The position numbers and the translations under genes were made by a program. A stretch of DNA of 64,000 bases from Patiria miniata. Lineage: Eukaryota > Echinodermata > Asteroidea > Valvatida > Asterinidae. Positions within the stretch are counted from its first letter, which is position 1; every line of letters begins with the position of its first letter. The stretch spans positions 7,223,598 to 7,287,597 of the forward strand of contig NW_024037070.1 of the NCBI RefSeq assembly GCF_015706575.1. The letters are read 5' to 3'. Below the pieces are notes generated by a model that saw only the letters and a program-made list of their open reading frames with translations, had not been told where the DNA came from and did not search any database. Positions 1 through 10,134 of this stretch are shown here, one piece after another.

Positions 1-112
1 GCGACGAGGCACTGGAGTCCAGGAGTCGCGGAGTCGCGGGGCACTGGAGTCGCGGAGGCACTGGAGTAGTGGAGGCGCGGAGTCGCAGAGACGCGCGCCG
101 ATAGAGGGCCCA
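1..112. repeat. GC-rich imperfect tandem repeat
   Basis: About 110 bases built from repeated ggagtcgcgg and ggcactggag units in varying order. It runs into the left edge, so its full length is unknown. No reading frame is supported here. It lies downstream of the DNAJA2-type first exon, which reads leftwards, so it would fall inside that gene's first intron. Confidence 0.7.
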
Positions 113-458
113 ATTCTCGGAGGTAGGTCGACTGCGGCTCCACGCAGCCGTACGGAGGCGCGGATGTAGAGTGTAGTGGCCCTGCATTCTATAGTTGTAC
201 CGAAGAAGAATGTGATCAGCCACATGTATGCGAAAAACACACGTAACTCAGTGCAGCCAGTGCAGTCATGCCATGGCAGTGGTAATGCAGATTTCATGTT
301 GGCGCTGTGTGTGACGTGAGTGTGATTGCTCAATACACATCACACGACACACACAGATCATCATGCACAAAAGCCGGGCGGAAGTTCCCTTCATTTTCAC
401 AGTAAAATTCTCCATTCTTTTTCAAAATATTGACATAGTAACTACTCAGATATCCTAC

Positions 459-557
459 CTTTTTAAGTTCGGTTTCGTTGGCATTTTTAGACACTCCTAA
501 AACCTCATACAGCCTTGTGTCGTTCGCGGGAGCGCGGCTTCGCATGTTGAACGCCAT
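459..557 (-). CDS. DNAJA2: DnaJ homolog subfamily A member 2-like, first coding exon (partial gene)
   Basis: This exon encodes 33 residues, beginning MAFNMRSR and containing DTRLYEVLGVSKNANETELKK, the start of a J domain. The family is the type I Hsp40 co-chaperones, which stimulate Hsp70 ATPase in the cytosol. Human DNAJA2 starts with a similar ADTKLYDILGV...ELKK stretch. The exon ends in phase 0 at AAG|GTAGGA (donor bases 453-458), so the open frame continuing leftwards is intron. The HPD motif, the Gly/Phe region and the zinc-finger domain must lie left of the window. The ATG at 557 is the first in frame; a second Met at 545 is possible. The GC-rich 5' side with a perfect CRE supports a promoter-proximal exon. 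Assignment to A2 rather than another DNAJA member rests on the short N-terminus only. Confidence 0.82.
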
Positions 558-618
558 CTTGTCGGCAATGAAATCGCTAGAAAACTCGATGCACTTCGAC
601 TGCGCAAGTTCCTTGTTG

Positions 619-626
619 TGACGTCA
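619..626. promoter_or_regulatory. Palindromic CRE (TGACGTCA) upstream of the DNAJA2-like gene
   Basis: A perfect 8 bp TGACGTCA palindrome lies 62 bases upstream of the ATG at 557 on the minus strand. This is the consensus site for CREB/ATF family factors. ATF control of a chaperone gene is plausible, but the site is a sequence match only. Confidence 0.5.
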
Positions 627-712
627 TAAACTGCATGGTGCCTGTTTACGCAATAATCATAATTACAGCACAGAGGTACAGGAAACTAGACATTGGAATT
701 TCAACTGATGCG

Positions 713-819
713 CAACCTCGTCCCCAGTGCTAACTTTATTTCCAACCGCGTTTCCAATAGTAACTTAGAGAGCAGGTAGTGATGGGCGCGTACTGCTCAA
801 CATCCTGGGGACGAGGTTG
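713..819. mobile_element. Short Mutator-like MITE, 107 bp (family A, copy 1)
   Basis: The ends are perfect inverted repeats, CAACCTCGTCCCCAG and CTGGGGACGAGGTTG. They are flanked by 9 bp direct repeats with one difference, ACTGATGCG at 704-712 and ACTGATGTG at 820-828. A 9 bp duplication is typical of Mutator-like transposons. A second copy lies at 12868-13349. No coding capacity. Confidence 0.8.
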
Positions 820-828
820 ACTGATGTG

Positions 829-1435
829 CTGACGTAACATCATGCGCACATGTGGTGGGATTCCCCGCACATTGCCCACGTAAAAATTGTCACGTGGTTA
901 GTTGAACATTAACATTGCGTTACATTGCATGCATTGCATTGGCTGAAAGTTTTTCCGAAAATAACCCATGCAATCGCAGATAACCTGAAGGAACTTCTTC
1001 GACATTCGAAAATTATCATATCTCTTAGAATTCATATCGTGTTTGTCAGCAAAAAAATAATTATATAGAAAGGGATTCAGTCAGCTTCGAAAATTGGGAA
1101 ATCTCACCCAAATAGTCAATCGGTATGACTGGTTTTGGAAATAAAGAGTGCTATCGACGAAATCGTGTTTCATGATCAACATGCCCGCCCGATTTATTTG
1201 TCAGGACGAATATATTCGATTTGTATGTTTTCTCAACGGAGGGGGGGGGGGGATCTACTTTTCTTCTAATTTGGATATTTCAACCGTCTGAAAAAAACGT
1301 TAGTTACTACGGGTTGCTTTTGCGCCCATATCGCACATAAAGAGACGCCTTGTTATAATTATCAGGCGGAAAATAATTCGAAATTTGTGAAGTAAATGAT
1401 TCTATAACTAAACGTCAGGGGATTTTTTTTTGGGG
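829..1435. other. Intergenic stretch without a recognised gene
   Basis: AT-rich sequence with a short poly-G run near 1241-1250. I see no supported reading frame, RNA gene or transposon end. Confidence 0.5.
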
Positions 1436-1442
1436 GGGGGGG

Positions 1443-1675
1443 GCGTATCATAAGTCCGACGCCTCAGGTCCGACACCTCATAATGAGGCGTCGGACTTAT
1501 GAGGTATAACATTTATTTATTCCGCCTCATAGGTCCGACGCCTCATAAGTCCGACGCGGCCGCCTCATAAGTCCGACGTCGGAAAAACGAGGCGTTTAAA
1601 TTGTCGGACTTACGAAGCATCGGAGCTATGGACTTATGAGGCGTCGGACCTATGAGGCGTCGGACTTAAGAGCGG
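1443..1675. repeat. Cluster of inverted TATGAGGCGTCGGACT motifs
   Basis: A roughly 16 bp unit, TATGAGGCGTCGGACT, and its reverse complement occur about ten times in mixed orientation within 230 bases, giving many possible hairpins. The same motif recurs at 18610-18700. Reading frames starting MRRRTYE at both places come from this repeat and are not proteins. Probably part of a non-autonomous DNA transposon; the borders were not resolved. Confidence 0.7.
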
Positions 1676-2018
1676 ACCCCTTTTTTTCGATGTCTCGTTC
1701 AAACCAAACCTTAGTACATCTCCCCTGGATCCGTGCATGGGGAAACTGCGGGGGTGTGGGGTGGAGGAGGTCATCACATTATACCACCTTATTATTTCAA
1801 ATTTCAATAAAAACAAAACCATTTTATTGTCAGAATTTGTTTTAATTTCTGTGATCCATAATCCAAACGAAAAAAGAAAAGCAAAAACTGATTCGATGAG
1901 TTTTCCGTATAGTTGTATAAGAAAACGGGACTGATTATGTAACCGATGGCAGATATTGAATTTCGACCAATTATGAGGGACTGTATATTTTTCCATATCG
2001 GCCTTGGGTCAGAAAATA

Positions 2019-2480
2019 CAGGGTGATGCAAAAAGAAGGAAACCTTCTTCGTCCAGGATATAACCTACTTACTTAACTTATTTGAACTGGTTATTTTTTA
2101 TAATGTAGTGAAGTATAGCTCTTCAAACGTTGTGAAGAAATCTTTTTAAAAAAATCGCAAGAATAGGGTTATTATGCTAATTTGAATACGAAATTACTGT
2201 TGTCCACGTGTAAGTCTAGTGCAGTGTTTTTGCCTTCAAATCAAGCTCCGGAGCTCAGTCAAGCGGATGGAATAAAGCCGTCCGGGGACAAACAGGTAAG
2301 ACACAATACATTTTTAAACTACCATACCTCAGAGACAAAAATGAATTTGCAATAATATTTTCGTCACTTATGTTTAAAGATCAATATTTTAATACCATTA
2401 AATTGAATTTTTAAGAGATGCTCAACAAGTAGGTGACAATTGCTGTCAAAAGTGGGTTTCCTTCTTTTTGCATCACCCTG
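2019..2480. mobile_element. Mariner-like non-autonomous element, 462 bp
   Basis: The ends are near-perfect inverted repeats: CAGGGTGATGCAAAAAGAAGG at the left and its complement at the right. The element is flanked by TA on both sides (2017-2018 and 2481-2482), as expected for Tc1/mariner. The inside shows no transposase frame. A left-truncated relative lies at 39055-39318, sharing the central block CTTCAAATCAAGCTC and the right end. Confidence 0.8.
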
Positions 2481-2482
2481 TA

Positions 2483-3289
2483 TATTCTGTTAATGTCTGT
2501 AATCACACAGGGAATTGGGTCAATGTAATTGTTATCCTATATTATTAACTGATTTTATTGAACTTTTCTCATAAAAAAATATGAAATATTTCTAGCAATC
2601 AAAAAAAAGGGAATACAACATCCAGAATGTAAACATATTTGCATGAATTTGGTTTTAAGTTGTCACCCCCCCCCCTCCCACATATGTATTTTTTTGTTAG
2701 GAGCTACATGAAGTTGAAAAGTGGCGAGTGTCTTCTTATAATCTGTTTTGCTCAAATTTGTACTAAATTTTGAATCAGCAGAGCACAGACAGATTTCAGA
2801 CCATTTTTCTCAAACTATCATACATGTATAATTATCTTTATCCTTTTTAAAGTTGTTTTTAGGGGTACTTAAATATGTACATGTATGCCATGTAATAAAT
2901 GTATGCCTTTAAAAAAAGAAAACCCACCTCTTTATGGGAAGCTAGTTTTTTTTTTTGAAAGACAAAGCGCAGCATTATGATACAGGTAATCTTAAACCCC
3001 ATACTGTAAATGCCAAACATCAGCTAATAATTACTGTATAAAAATAAACATATCCTTCAGTACTGTACAGATGTGTAAAAAAAACGAATAGCCAACTTAA
3101 ATATTTCCCTGAATTCTTTAAACATTTTACACAAACTTATACAAATCATCAAAAACAACTTTCCCCCAATTGAAAGTTTTGGAGAAATAACCTACATTTC
3201 AGATATTATGCTAATACATTCCATTGAATACGCAAATATATTTACAATCATATTTAATTCCAAAAGATATTTGTTATATTTGTATTTCC
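2483..3289. other. Intergenic stretch without a recognised gene
   Basis: AT-rich sequence with homopolymer runs (a C-run near 2665 and T-runs). No gene or complete repeat was recognised. Confidence 0.5.
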
Positions 3290-3290
3290 A

Positions 3291-3738
3291 CTGGGCGAGT
3301 AACTCAAATACTCAAGTACTCGTGAGTAGTTTATGCTACTCATTGTTCTACTCCTGGTTTTCATCTACTCGAGTACTCGTCCTGGCGCGAGTAGAAGCAG
3401 GTACTCACAAGTAGCAATTTAGGGTTTAAGGTTCACGGCCTAATACGTCCCCTGCAAACAGGGAATCACTCCCTCCACCTCTCTCTCCCTAGGACTCCAT
3501 TCGTCCCAAAAAGTAAATGACCCAAAACGTCACACAGTTAAGGATATATCAGCGCTGAAGAATGCGGTGTGACTTGCAAGCTATTTGCTTGTATTAAGTT
3601 ACTTCATGTCATACTAACGTATATGTCATTTTCTGCTTTTATGAGAATTCGGTTCACTACTCGCGAGTACTTGACTACTTACGAGTAATTTCTTTGGGAG
3701 TACTCGAGTAGAAAAATCCAATTCTCGACTCGCCCAGG
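3291..3738. mobile_element. Element with ACTCG-rich inverted ends
   Basis: The left end CTGGGCGAGT and right end ACTCGCCCAG are inverted repeats. Internal to them are runs of CTCAAGTACTCG-like units on the left and matching units on the right. About 450 bp in total with no coding sequence. No clear target duplication was found, so the class is undecided. Confidence 0.65.
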
Positions 3739-3744
3739 CCTAAG

Positions 3745-4115
3745 GTATAATCATGAAGCTGGTTTCTATACCCAGAAACACACCTACCAATATGATGAGA
3801 AAATCCTTGCTCAAAGTGAAGTATGGACTGGTATTAAAACCCTGTGAAATTATTCTGCCTGAAATGATATCGTTTGGAAGACAACAGTCGGTGATGGTGC
3901 CATAGTGGTTTTGAAAAAGTGTGCCCAAGGGCTCACTTTTTAATGAGCACTGGCAAAGGAATACATTTACGATACCCCAAAATTTAGCATATGTGTTCTG
4001 TTTTCTTAAAATATATAGTAGCCATTTGTTAAACACCTACTTAAAATTTGAGCAATACTATTGCAGTGAACAAAACTATGCACACAAACACAAATGATCC
4101 CATGTGCCTTTAAGT
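3745..4115. mobile_element. Copy of the TTAA-flanked dispersed repeat
   Basis: A copy of the family best defined at 40175-40713. It shares blocks such as GGTATTAAAACCCTGTG, the AAATTTGAGCAAT stretch and the right end CAAATGATCCCATGTGCCTTTAA. The left end is diverged. Non-coding. Confidence 0.6.
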
Positions 4116-4429
4116 ACAGACCTGTTTTTTGCAATTTAAACATCATCAAGCAAACTTTTTTAACACCATCTTCTAGTGGTGAGGAAAATTGGAGATTTCA
4201 AAATCCAGTTATCCTAAATGTTTTCCAACCTAATAATGGTTATCCAATTTCACCAGAAGCTCCCTTTCAATTCAGTCATGCCAACAAAAAGTGGCAAATG
4301 TGGTGCCGCACGCAACGCCCTCCACAAAGATTGGTATAGTATGCGGGATTCAATGACCACTGGGCCTTTCCAAAAACACCCCAGAGCTGTAAATGGGTGA
4401 GCACTCTCTGATCAGTTGAAATGGGCAGT

Positions 4430-4800
4430 TATAAGATGGAATTTTTTGCGTCGGGGTGATATAATTCAAATTAGGTTTTGCCCTTCACCGACATTTTTAA
4501 ACACTGTATACTCAGTGTGTTACCTCCCGAGTGAAAGTTGGAAAAAAATCGCTCGGGTGGGACTCGAACCCACGACCTCCTGCTTTCTAGTGCAGATGTC
4601 TTACCACTCGACCACCGAGCTAACGGGATCGGTTGGTCGGTTCGAATCTGATGTACACAGCAGCGGGTACCGCATAAACTATTATAAGATGGAATTTTGC
4701 GTCGGGGTGATATAAATCAAATTAGGTTTTGCCCTTCACCGACGTTTTTAAACACTGTATACTCAGTGTGTTACCTCCCGAGTGAAAGTTGGAAAAAAAA
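4430..4800 (-). mobile_element. tRNA-derived SINE plus an extra copy of its tail
   Basis: Read on the minus strand, a tRNA-like head (about 4549-4622, with box B GGTTCGAGTCC) is followed by a conserved tail: CTCGGGAGGTAACACACTGA, then GTATACAGTGTTTAA and GGTGAAGGGCAAAACC. The tail occurs a second time at 4722-4795. The same element is at 45790-45960 (plus strand, with head) and the tail alone at 48331-48410. The head has an abnormal anticodon loop, so it is not a working tRNA. Confidence 0.8.
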
Positions 4801-4899
4801 GGAAAAAAAAAAAATTGGGCAGGAAAATGGGCAGGCTATTCATGAACCAAGAAGACAGCTAGTGAGTGAACGTGGCTACAGTCAGAGAGACTACTGAGC

Positions 4900-5531
4900 A
4901 CACTGTGGGATGTTGAATTCTTTAGCTTATGTAACACAAAAACACAAGGTTTAATTTTTTTTAAAGTTTGATTTCAAATATTGGATTTCCAAAATCCAAA
5001 CTGAATAGTGAAATTTGAAACAAATTTAAAAAAAAATCTTGTTTAAACTTCGACCACTACCATCTTCCCTGGTAAAAAACTTCCAATTTGTATTTCAGAC
5101 AAATCTAGTTTAAAGAACTATTTATGAATACATTTCAAGCAAACCGACACCCTGTGTTACCATGATACAAACTACTTACAGTGATAACTTATTCAATATC
5201 TTCCCTGCTTGTTTCTTTCATGGCAGCTTAGGCCCATTCTAGACGCCGTGCTACTGACGTGCCGAATTCAATTAATTTGACTTTTTTAAAATTCGGCACA
5301 GCGATAGGATGGCGTTTAGAACCATTTGGCTTGGCAAATTGACTTTGGTACGGCACCATTCTTTGGCTCGACAGGGCTGCCACTGTTGTCGTTCCGAATG
5401 GCAGTGGCACGGCACTGATCTAAACGCCGGTAAGCAAAGCCAAAAAATTGGGCCCAGATTGCTATCAAGGTTCAGTGGAAGGCTTCGTGTTTATGTTACC
5501 CTGTATGAATGTGGCTGAACACCTCTGAAGA
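4900..5531. other. Region 3' of ATMIN: probable 3' UTR and a small inverted repeat
   Basis: This stretch follows the ATMIN stop codon and should hold its 3' untranslated region; I did not find a decisive polyadenylation signal. Bases 5233-5432 contain inverted pieces (GTGCCGAATT near 5258 and AATTCGGCAC near 5290; CTAGACGCC near 5238 and its imperfect complement near 5420) suggesting a short MITE. Confidence 0.4.
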
Positions 5532-7281
5532 TTATACACCTCCTCGATATGTCTCATCTGTCTGGACATGCCTGGCTGATGTATCCCCTCCCTCCAACTG
5601 CCAACTGCTGCTCGTCTGAGTTTGCACCTGCGTCCTGTTTGTCAGCTGACGGACAGAGCTGTTCAGGAAATGTGCATCCGTCTGTACAGAAGCGGATTGA
5701 TAATCGAAGGCACCGAGATCAAAGTCAGCCATGGTTTGAGTTTGCATGCTGGACAGGCTGTACTCCAAGAAGGAGTCCGTCTGAGTCTGAAGGGAGGAAT
5801 TCTGGTTCCCTCCTTGACCCTGCTGTATCGTCTGGGTGTACATGTCCAGGGAGAGGAAGTCACTGCTACTCAGGGTGAGGTCTGGGAGTGCAGTTTGCGT
5901 CTGCTGGTGGTCGGTCTTAGGAGCAGGGGATGAGAGAGTCTGAGTCTGTTGGCAGCAAGAAGCAATGTTGTTTTCATCAAGACCTCCTCCTGGGCTAGTT
6001 TGGCTCTGTGATTCGTTGAGTAGAAAGGCATCCAAATAGGCGCTGTAGAAGTTGGTCTGAGTCTCCATGGTACTCTGTGGGGCTAACCTATCCACGTACT
6101 GACTTTGCAGGTCGGATGTGGCCGTATGGATACTGGTCTGGGTGGTGTCAGCAGGGTACCTGGTTGTCTGAGTGGAAATGCTCTCAGTGGCTGTGGAGTC
6201 CTCAAATGCTGACTGACTTATGGTGGTCTGTGTCTCCGAACTGCTCAGATTCAAGAAGTCAAAGACATTGAGGTCAGTCTGGGTGGGGACTCCGGCAATA
6301 TCAGTCAGGGTGCCCTGATCACTTACTTGTGCCAAGGATGAGAGCCAATCATCTGTTTGAACATCACAGCTGGATGTGGTGTTGGAACTGAACCGGGGCT
6401 CCATCTGCACTGTGAAGTGAGTTTGCTGGCCAGGCAAGGAGCTGACGCTACTTACGTTGTTGGGAAGCGAGCCTGAGGGTCCTTGGTAATAGGTCTGGCT
6501 TGTTTGGGTGTTCCTGTTTAATGCTGACATGTCCTGCTGCGGGTACTGTTGCTGAAGGACCTGCTGCTCTGGCACCCGCATATGCAGCTGCTGCTGCCTT
6601 CTTGACGGCGTGTTGATTTGTGCCGACATGAGAGCTTCCTGCATGATCACATCACCAGGGGTTTGTGTGTGGGCTGAATTCCGCTTAATAATAGTCTGCG
6701 TCTGGCAGTTGCTGCTGCTATTCAGATGGGTGTTCATTCCTGAATCTCTGAACACTCGTAGACTGTTAGAGCTACCATCTCCCCCTGGCAATACTGAAGG
6801 ATTAAAAACAGAGCCTTTGCGAACCCCTTCGAGTTGACGCTTAGCCAACCTCGCTCCCCGGCTTCCAAACCGTTGTGGGGTCTGGGTAGCGAGAGTTCTT
6901 TTGTACCTTGTGGCCGGCTGACTCGGCGCAACAGTCACTGGAAAGCTCTGCACGATGCCTTTGTTGATTGTCACAATCTGGGTGATTTCAGGATGCAAGG
7001 CGGCGGCCTTACCAATGCTGAGGATGGTAGGCTTTGGCAAGAGGAAGCGCTCTGTCTTCTGCTTGTTCTTGGATTGGGGAGTATTGGTTGGAGTACCTGC
7101 CTCTAAAATCTGCAATGGTTGGGGGGTCGCAATGAGACGGGGAATATTGCCAACTCGGGAAACAGGAACTGGGATTGTCAGGATTCTGTTGACAGCAACC
7201 GATGGAGGGTTTTCATTTGTATTGTGTGATTTTGTTACTGGTGAAGTCCTCCTGTTCACTTGCTGCTGAGGTGGTTGCTCC
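5532..7281 (-). CDS. ATMIN: ATMIN exon 4: LC8-binding tail
   Basis: This exon encodes residues 177-758 and the stop. It is low-complexity, rich in Gln, Ser and Thr, and probably disordered. I count 15 TQT motifs, for example NTQTSQT, ETQTNFY, QTQTLSS, YTQTIQQ and QTQTSSS, plus related VQTD (three times) and SQTS sites. TQT is the established core of LC8 recognition. The density rises towards the C-terminus. The acceptor is CTGTCTCAG|GGAGC at 7281; the preceding exon supplies two bases of Val176. Confidence 0.93.
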
Positions 7282-10134
7282 CTGAGACAGTTAAAGAAAA
7301 CCATGGAAATATGGAAGAAGGCATCTTGACCAGTGTTGCTTTGTACACTGCAATGTCATACTTGAATTTTGTGAAGTTTACTTTGCACAACATCAGACAC
7401 AGGCTAGGTGCCTTGCAGAGAAAGTTATTACTCTGAATGCTTTCAAAATGTTAGCCTGTAATGCAAATAGCTTTAGATCTTCATTTGTTGAAGCAAGAAC
7501 TTTAATAACCAACTGTTGGTTTCATTTGGACAGGGTTCTGTTCGGATTGGTTGGGCTTGAGTTGGGTTGGATTGGGTTGGTTGTGGCTGGGTTTGAGTTG
7601 GGTTGGGATGGGTTGGGTTTGGTTGGGTTTGAGTTGGGTTGGATTAGGTTGAGTTGGGTTTGAGTTGGGCTGGGTTGGGTTTGAGTTGGGTTGGATTAGG
7701 TTGGGTTGGGTTGGGTTGGGTTCGAGTTGTGTTGGATTAGGTTTGAGTTGGGTTGGATTAGGTTGGGTTGGGTTTGAGTTGGGTTGGGTTGGGGTTGGGG
7801 TTGGGTTGGGTTGGGATTTGGGTTGGTTAGGTTGGGTTGGGCTGCAGTTTGTTTGGGTTGGATTGGGTTGATTGCAGCTGGGTTTGGGTCGTGTTGGGTT
7901 GTGTTGGGTTGTGTTGGGTTGGGTTTGAGTTGGGGTTGGGTTGGATTGGGTTGGGGTTGGGTTGGGTTGGGGTTGGGTTGGGTTGGGTGGGTCGGTCGGG
8001 GTTGGGTTTGGTTGGGTTGGGGTTGGGTAGGGGTTTGGTTGGGTTGGGTTGGGATTGGGTGTGGGTTTGGTTGGGTTGGTTCGGACTGCGGTGGATGCAG
8101 TGGGGTTGGGATGGGTAGGGTGTGTTGGGTTTGGTAAGGTGGGATTATTGGGGTGAGTTGGTGGGTTTTCAGTTGTGCTGTGCTGGATTGGGTTCAATTA
8201 GGTTACGTTAGCTATGGATAGATTTAAGCTTGGCTGGATTAAGTAGGAAATACTGAACTGAAATCAATAGATGAAAAATGTTAAGGTTTCTGTTATGGCT
8301 CTGTAAGTGTATTAAGTCTTAAACATCTTGGAGTTGGATCAGGAAATTGAAAAGCAATATATATTACGTTATTTTATACAGCACTGTTTTTGTAATTTAA
8401 GACTTTATTTTAAAAACAGGCATTTCAGGCAAATTCCAACTTACACATTTGAAGCCTCCTCGGCATAGTCAGGCGGCAACTCGTGGTTCTTTCTCCTCGC
8501 GTGCAAGCACAGGGCCTGTCTGGTTGTGTAGGGCACACCGCAGGAACAGGTGAAGTTCTTCCCGCAAATCTTCTCATGTTTGCGCCGCTGAAGTTCAAAG
8601 GCGAAGGGGAATTGGCACTTTCTGCATAGATAATTACGTACACCGTGCACTTGCTGGTAGTGCTAATAGTTTTCATTAAAAAAAAAGAGAGAGAACACAA
8701 TTTACAAACTGCAGTGTCCTTACTCAGAAAAGATTCAAAAAGCTTGCATACTTTTTGAGAAAACTGTGAAAATGCATTATTTTTCTCAGGGCAAGGCATA
8801 GGATTCTGTAGAAAGTGATAGTTTATTCCTAATCATCAAAAGTAATTTGCTGACTTGAAGTAAAAACATTTCCTAGCAATATATCACATATAAACCAACT
8901 TAGGATGTTGAAAATTTAAAAAATTCAGCCCCTGAATCATTACACTCATTGTGTGTGTCAGACATGTTTTCAAAAACCTAGCTAACGACTTGGAAACACC
9001 ACTCGCCATTGTTGTTTTCGTTCGCCAACGTCGGTGGCTTACAGTTTAGTCCCACTTGCACAGACGCTTCCAAGACTGGCACACTTTAACATAGTTCGCG
9101 TAAAGTGGATTGCAAGATTGAACCCGTACCTGTTTAAGAGGCCACATGTTTGAGAAAGGGTTGTTGCCTTCTTTGTGTCGACTGCATCCTACTACTGGGC
9201 AGAAGTACTGTTTCTGGACTGCCGGGTCCTTGGACTGCCGACATTTGGTGAAGAGGACCCTCTCGGACTTATTCTACAAATTAAAGTGGACGCATGTGTT
9301 AGGAAACATTTTATATTCCAGTGAATCCAACCTAATTAGTAAGTAAACACCCCCAACAAAGAAAGTCCACACTCATTGGAGGCGTCATAGTTTTAAATCT
9401 GAGGGTCTTATGAGGACGTCATTTATATAGGCTACATCTTTGGGGAATTTTACCAGCTACATTTTGATACCCCATTTGCTACCAAGACTGTAAATTGTCT
9501 AAGATTGACACAGCTTATGAACAGAAGTATATTAACGACGTTTTCATAGCTCATTTAGGCCACAAAAAAAAGTCTCCGGTTTCTGGTATGGAGCTTGCCC
9601 AAAAAGTGGTGCGGCGACGCGGCTTTTTTTTTTTTTTACCTGATTTTTTTGCTTCAAATGTCGGCTGATGACTGCAAATGGTGCCCGACTAAACTTAGTG
9701 CAAATATATGGGAGTCCAGAGAGGCCACATAAAGCTTATTCTTGACCATAACCCAATCTAAAAACACGTTAAAATTGTGCAGCAGCAGGATTCCAGTCAA
9801 ACCAGTGAGTTTGGCGGTTTTGAGACATCATCTTTCATTGAAAAAAAAACTTTTTCATTTTGCCGACACGCATGGCTACGGCGACGCGCGCGCATACCAG
9901 AAACCGGAGACTTTTTTGTTTTGGCCTTAGCTTGATCGCATCACAAATGTTGTGAATTGTAATACATACCTTGTATATTCCATGTGTCTTTATAACATGC
10001 ATTTTGAGAGCTGTAGTTGTCGGTAGGAGCTTGTCACAGCCTTCCACCGTGCAGGGGACATTTCGTCTCGGCTGTTCCATCAGTTCTTCTGCCGAGGGGC
10101 AGATGATCTCCACCGTTGTCATGGCGACTGTCAT
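5532..10134 (-). CDS. ATMIN: ATM interactor (ATMIN/ASCIZ), complete four-exon gene
   Basis: ATMIN is a zinc-finger transcription factor that activates the gene for the dynein light chain LC8 (DYNLL1) and takes part in ATM signalling; LC8 binds its tail and dampens its activity. I assemble exons 10134-9970, 9273-9130, 8662-8445 and 7281-5532 (minus strand), all with GT/AG borders and compatible phases (0, 0, 2), giving 758 residues, close to the vertebrate size. Zinc ligands visible: C28, C33, H46, H51; C80, C85, H104, H109 (this finger is split by an intron exactly as the human sequence would predict); C116, C119, H132, C136; C142, C144, H157, H163. The tail holds 15 TQT motifs. The second exon was found by translating the minus strand between the two obvious finger exons. 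The start is the first Met of exon 1; an upstream non-coding exon cannot be excluded. Confidence 0.92.
7535..8175. repeat. Degenerate TTGGG repeat, about 640 bp, in ATMIN intron 3
   Basis: The plus strand is almost entirely TTGGG with TTTGAGTTGGG and GGATTAGG variants, so the ATMIN pre-mRNA would carry CCCAA repeats and its template strand the G-rich one. Several frames stay open on both strands (for example NPTQPNPTQ repeats over 231 residues on the minus strand), a result of the repeat lacking stop codons. It resembles telomere-type repeat and could form G-quadruplexes. Confidence 0.9.
8445..8662 (-). CDS. ATMIN: ATMIN exon 3: third and fourth zinc fingers
   Basis: Starts after the acceptor CTATTAG with HYQQVHGVRNYLCRKC, supplying the two His ligands of finger 2 and then two further fingers, including NFTCSCGVPYTTRQAL and HARRKNHELP. 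This matches the human KCSKC...CGKTFRCTCGCPY arrangement. The exon ends in phase 2 at the donor GTAAGT (8439-8444). Confidence 0.9.
9130..9273 (-). CDS. ATMIN: ATMIN exon 2: half of zinc finger 2
   Basis: A 144 bp, phase-0 exon encoding 48 residues, including QYFCPVVGCSRHKEG and ending PLKQ, matching human FYCCPIEGC...SLVKQ. Acceptor TTTGTAG and donor GTACGG are both present. Without this exon the second finger would lack its Cys pair. Confidence 0.85.
9558..9926. mobile_element. PIF/Harbinger-like MITE, 369 bp (copy 1)
   Basis: Inverted ends GGCCACAAAAAAAAGTCTCC and its counterpart CCGGAGACTTTTTTGTTTTGGCC extend inwards through CGGTTTCTGGTATG. It is flanked by TTA on both sides (9555-9557, 9927-9929), the 3 bp TWA duplication of PIF/Harbinger. 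It sits in ATMIN intron 1. A nearly identical copy at 27072-27441 indicates recent activity. Confidence 0.85.
9970..10134 (-). CDS. ATMIN: ATMIN exon 1: start and first zinc finger
   Basis: Encodes 55 residues, beginning MTVAMTTVEIICP and containing finger 1 (CTVEGCDKLLP followed by HVIKTH). The donor is AAG|GTATGT, phase 0. It aligns with the first human ATMIN finger (CGKVLPNSPALNMHLVKSH). Confidence 0.88.

Noticed and set aside
1636..1996. Frames beginning MRRRTYE and overlapping minus frames
   Set aside because: They start inside the GAGGCGTCGGACT repeat; the same start recurs at 18643 from the same repeat.
5549..7269. Long plus-strand frames opposite the ATMIN tail exon
   Set aside because: They are the antisense of a low-complexity coding exon, with no splice or domain support.
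7502..8197. 231-codon minus-strand frame of NPTQPNPT repeats, and plus-strand GWVGLG frames
   Set aside because: They arise from the TTGGG repeat, which lacks stops in several frames. They lie in an ATMIN intron and show no protein-like composition.
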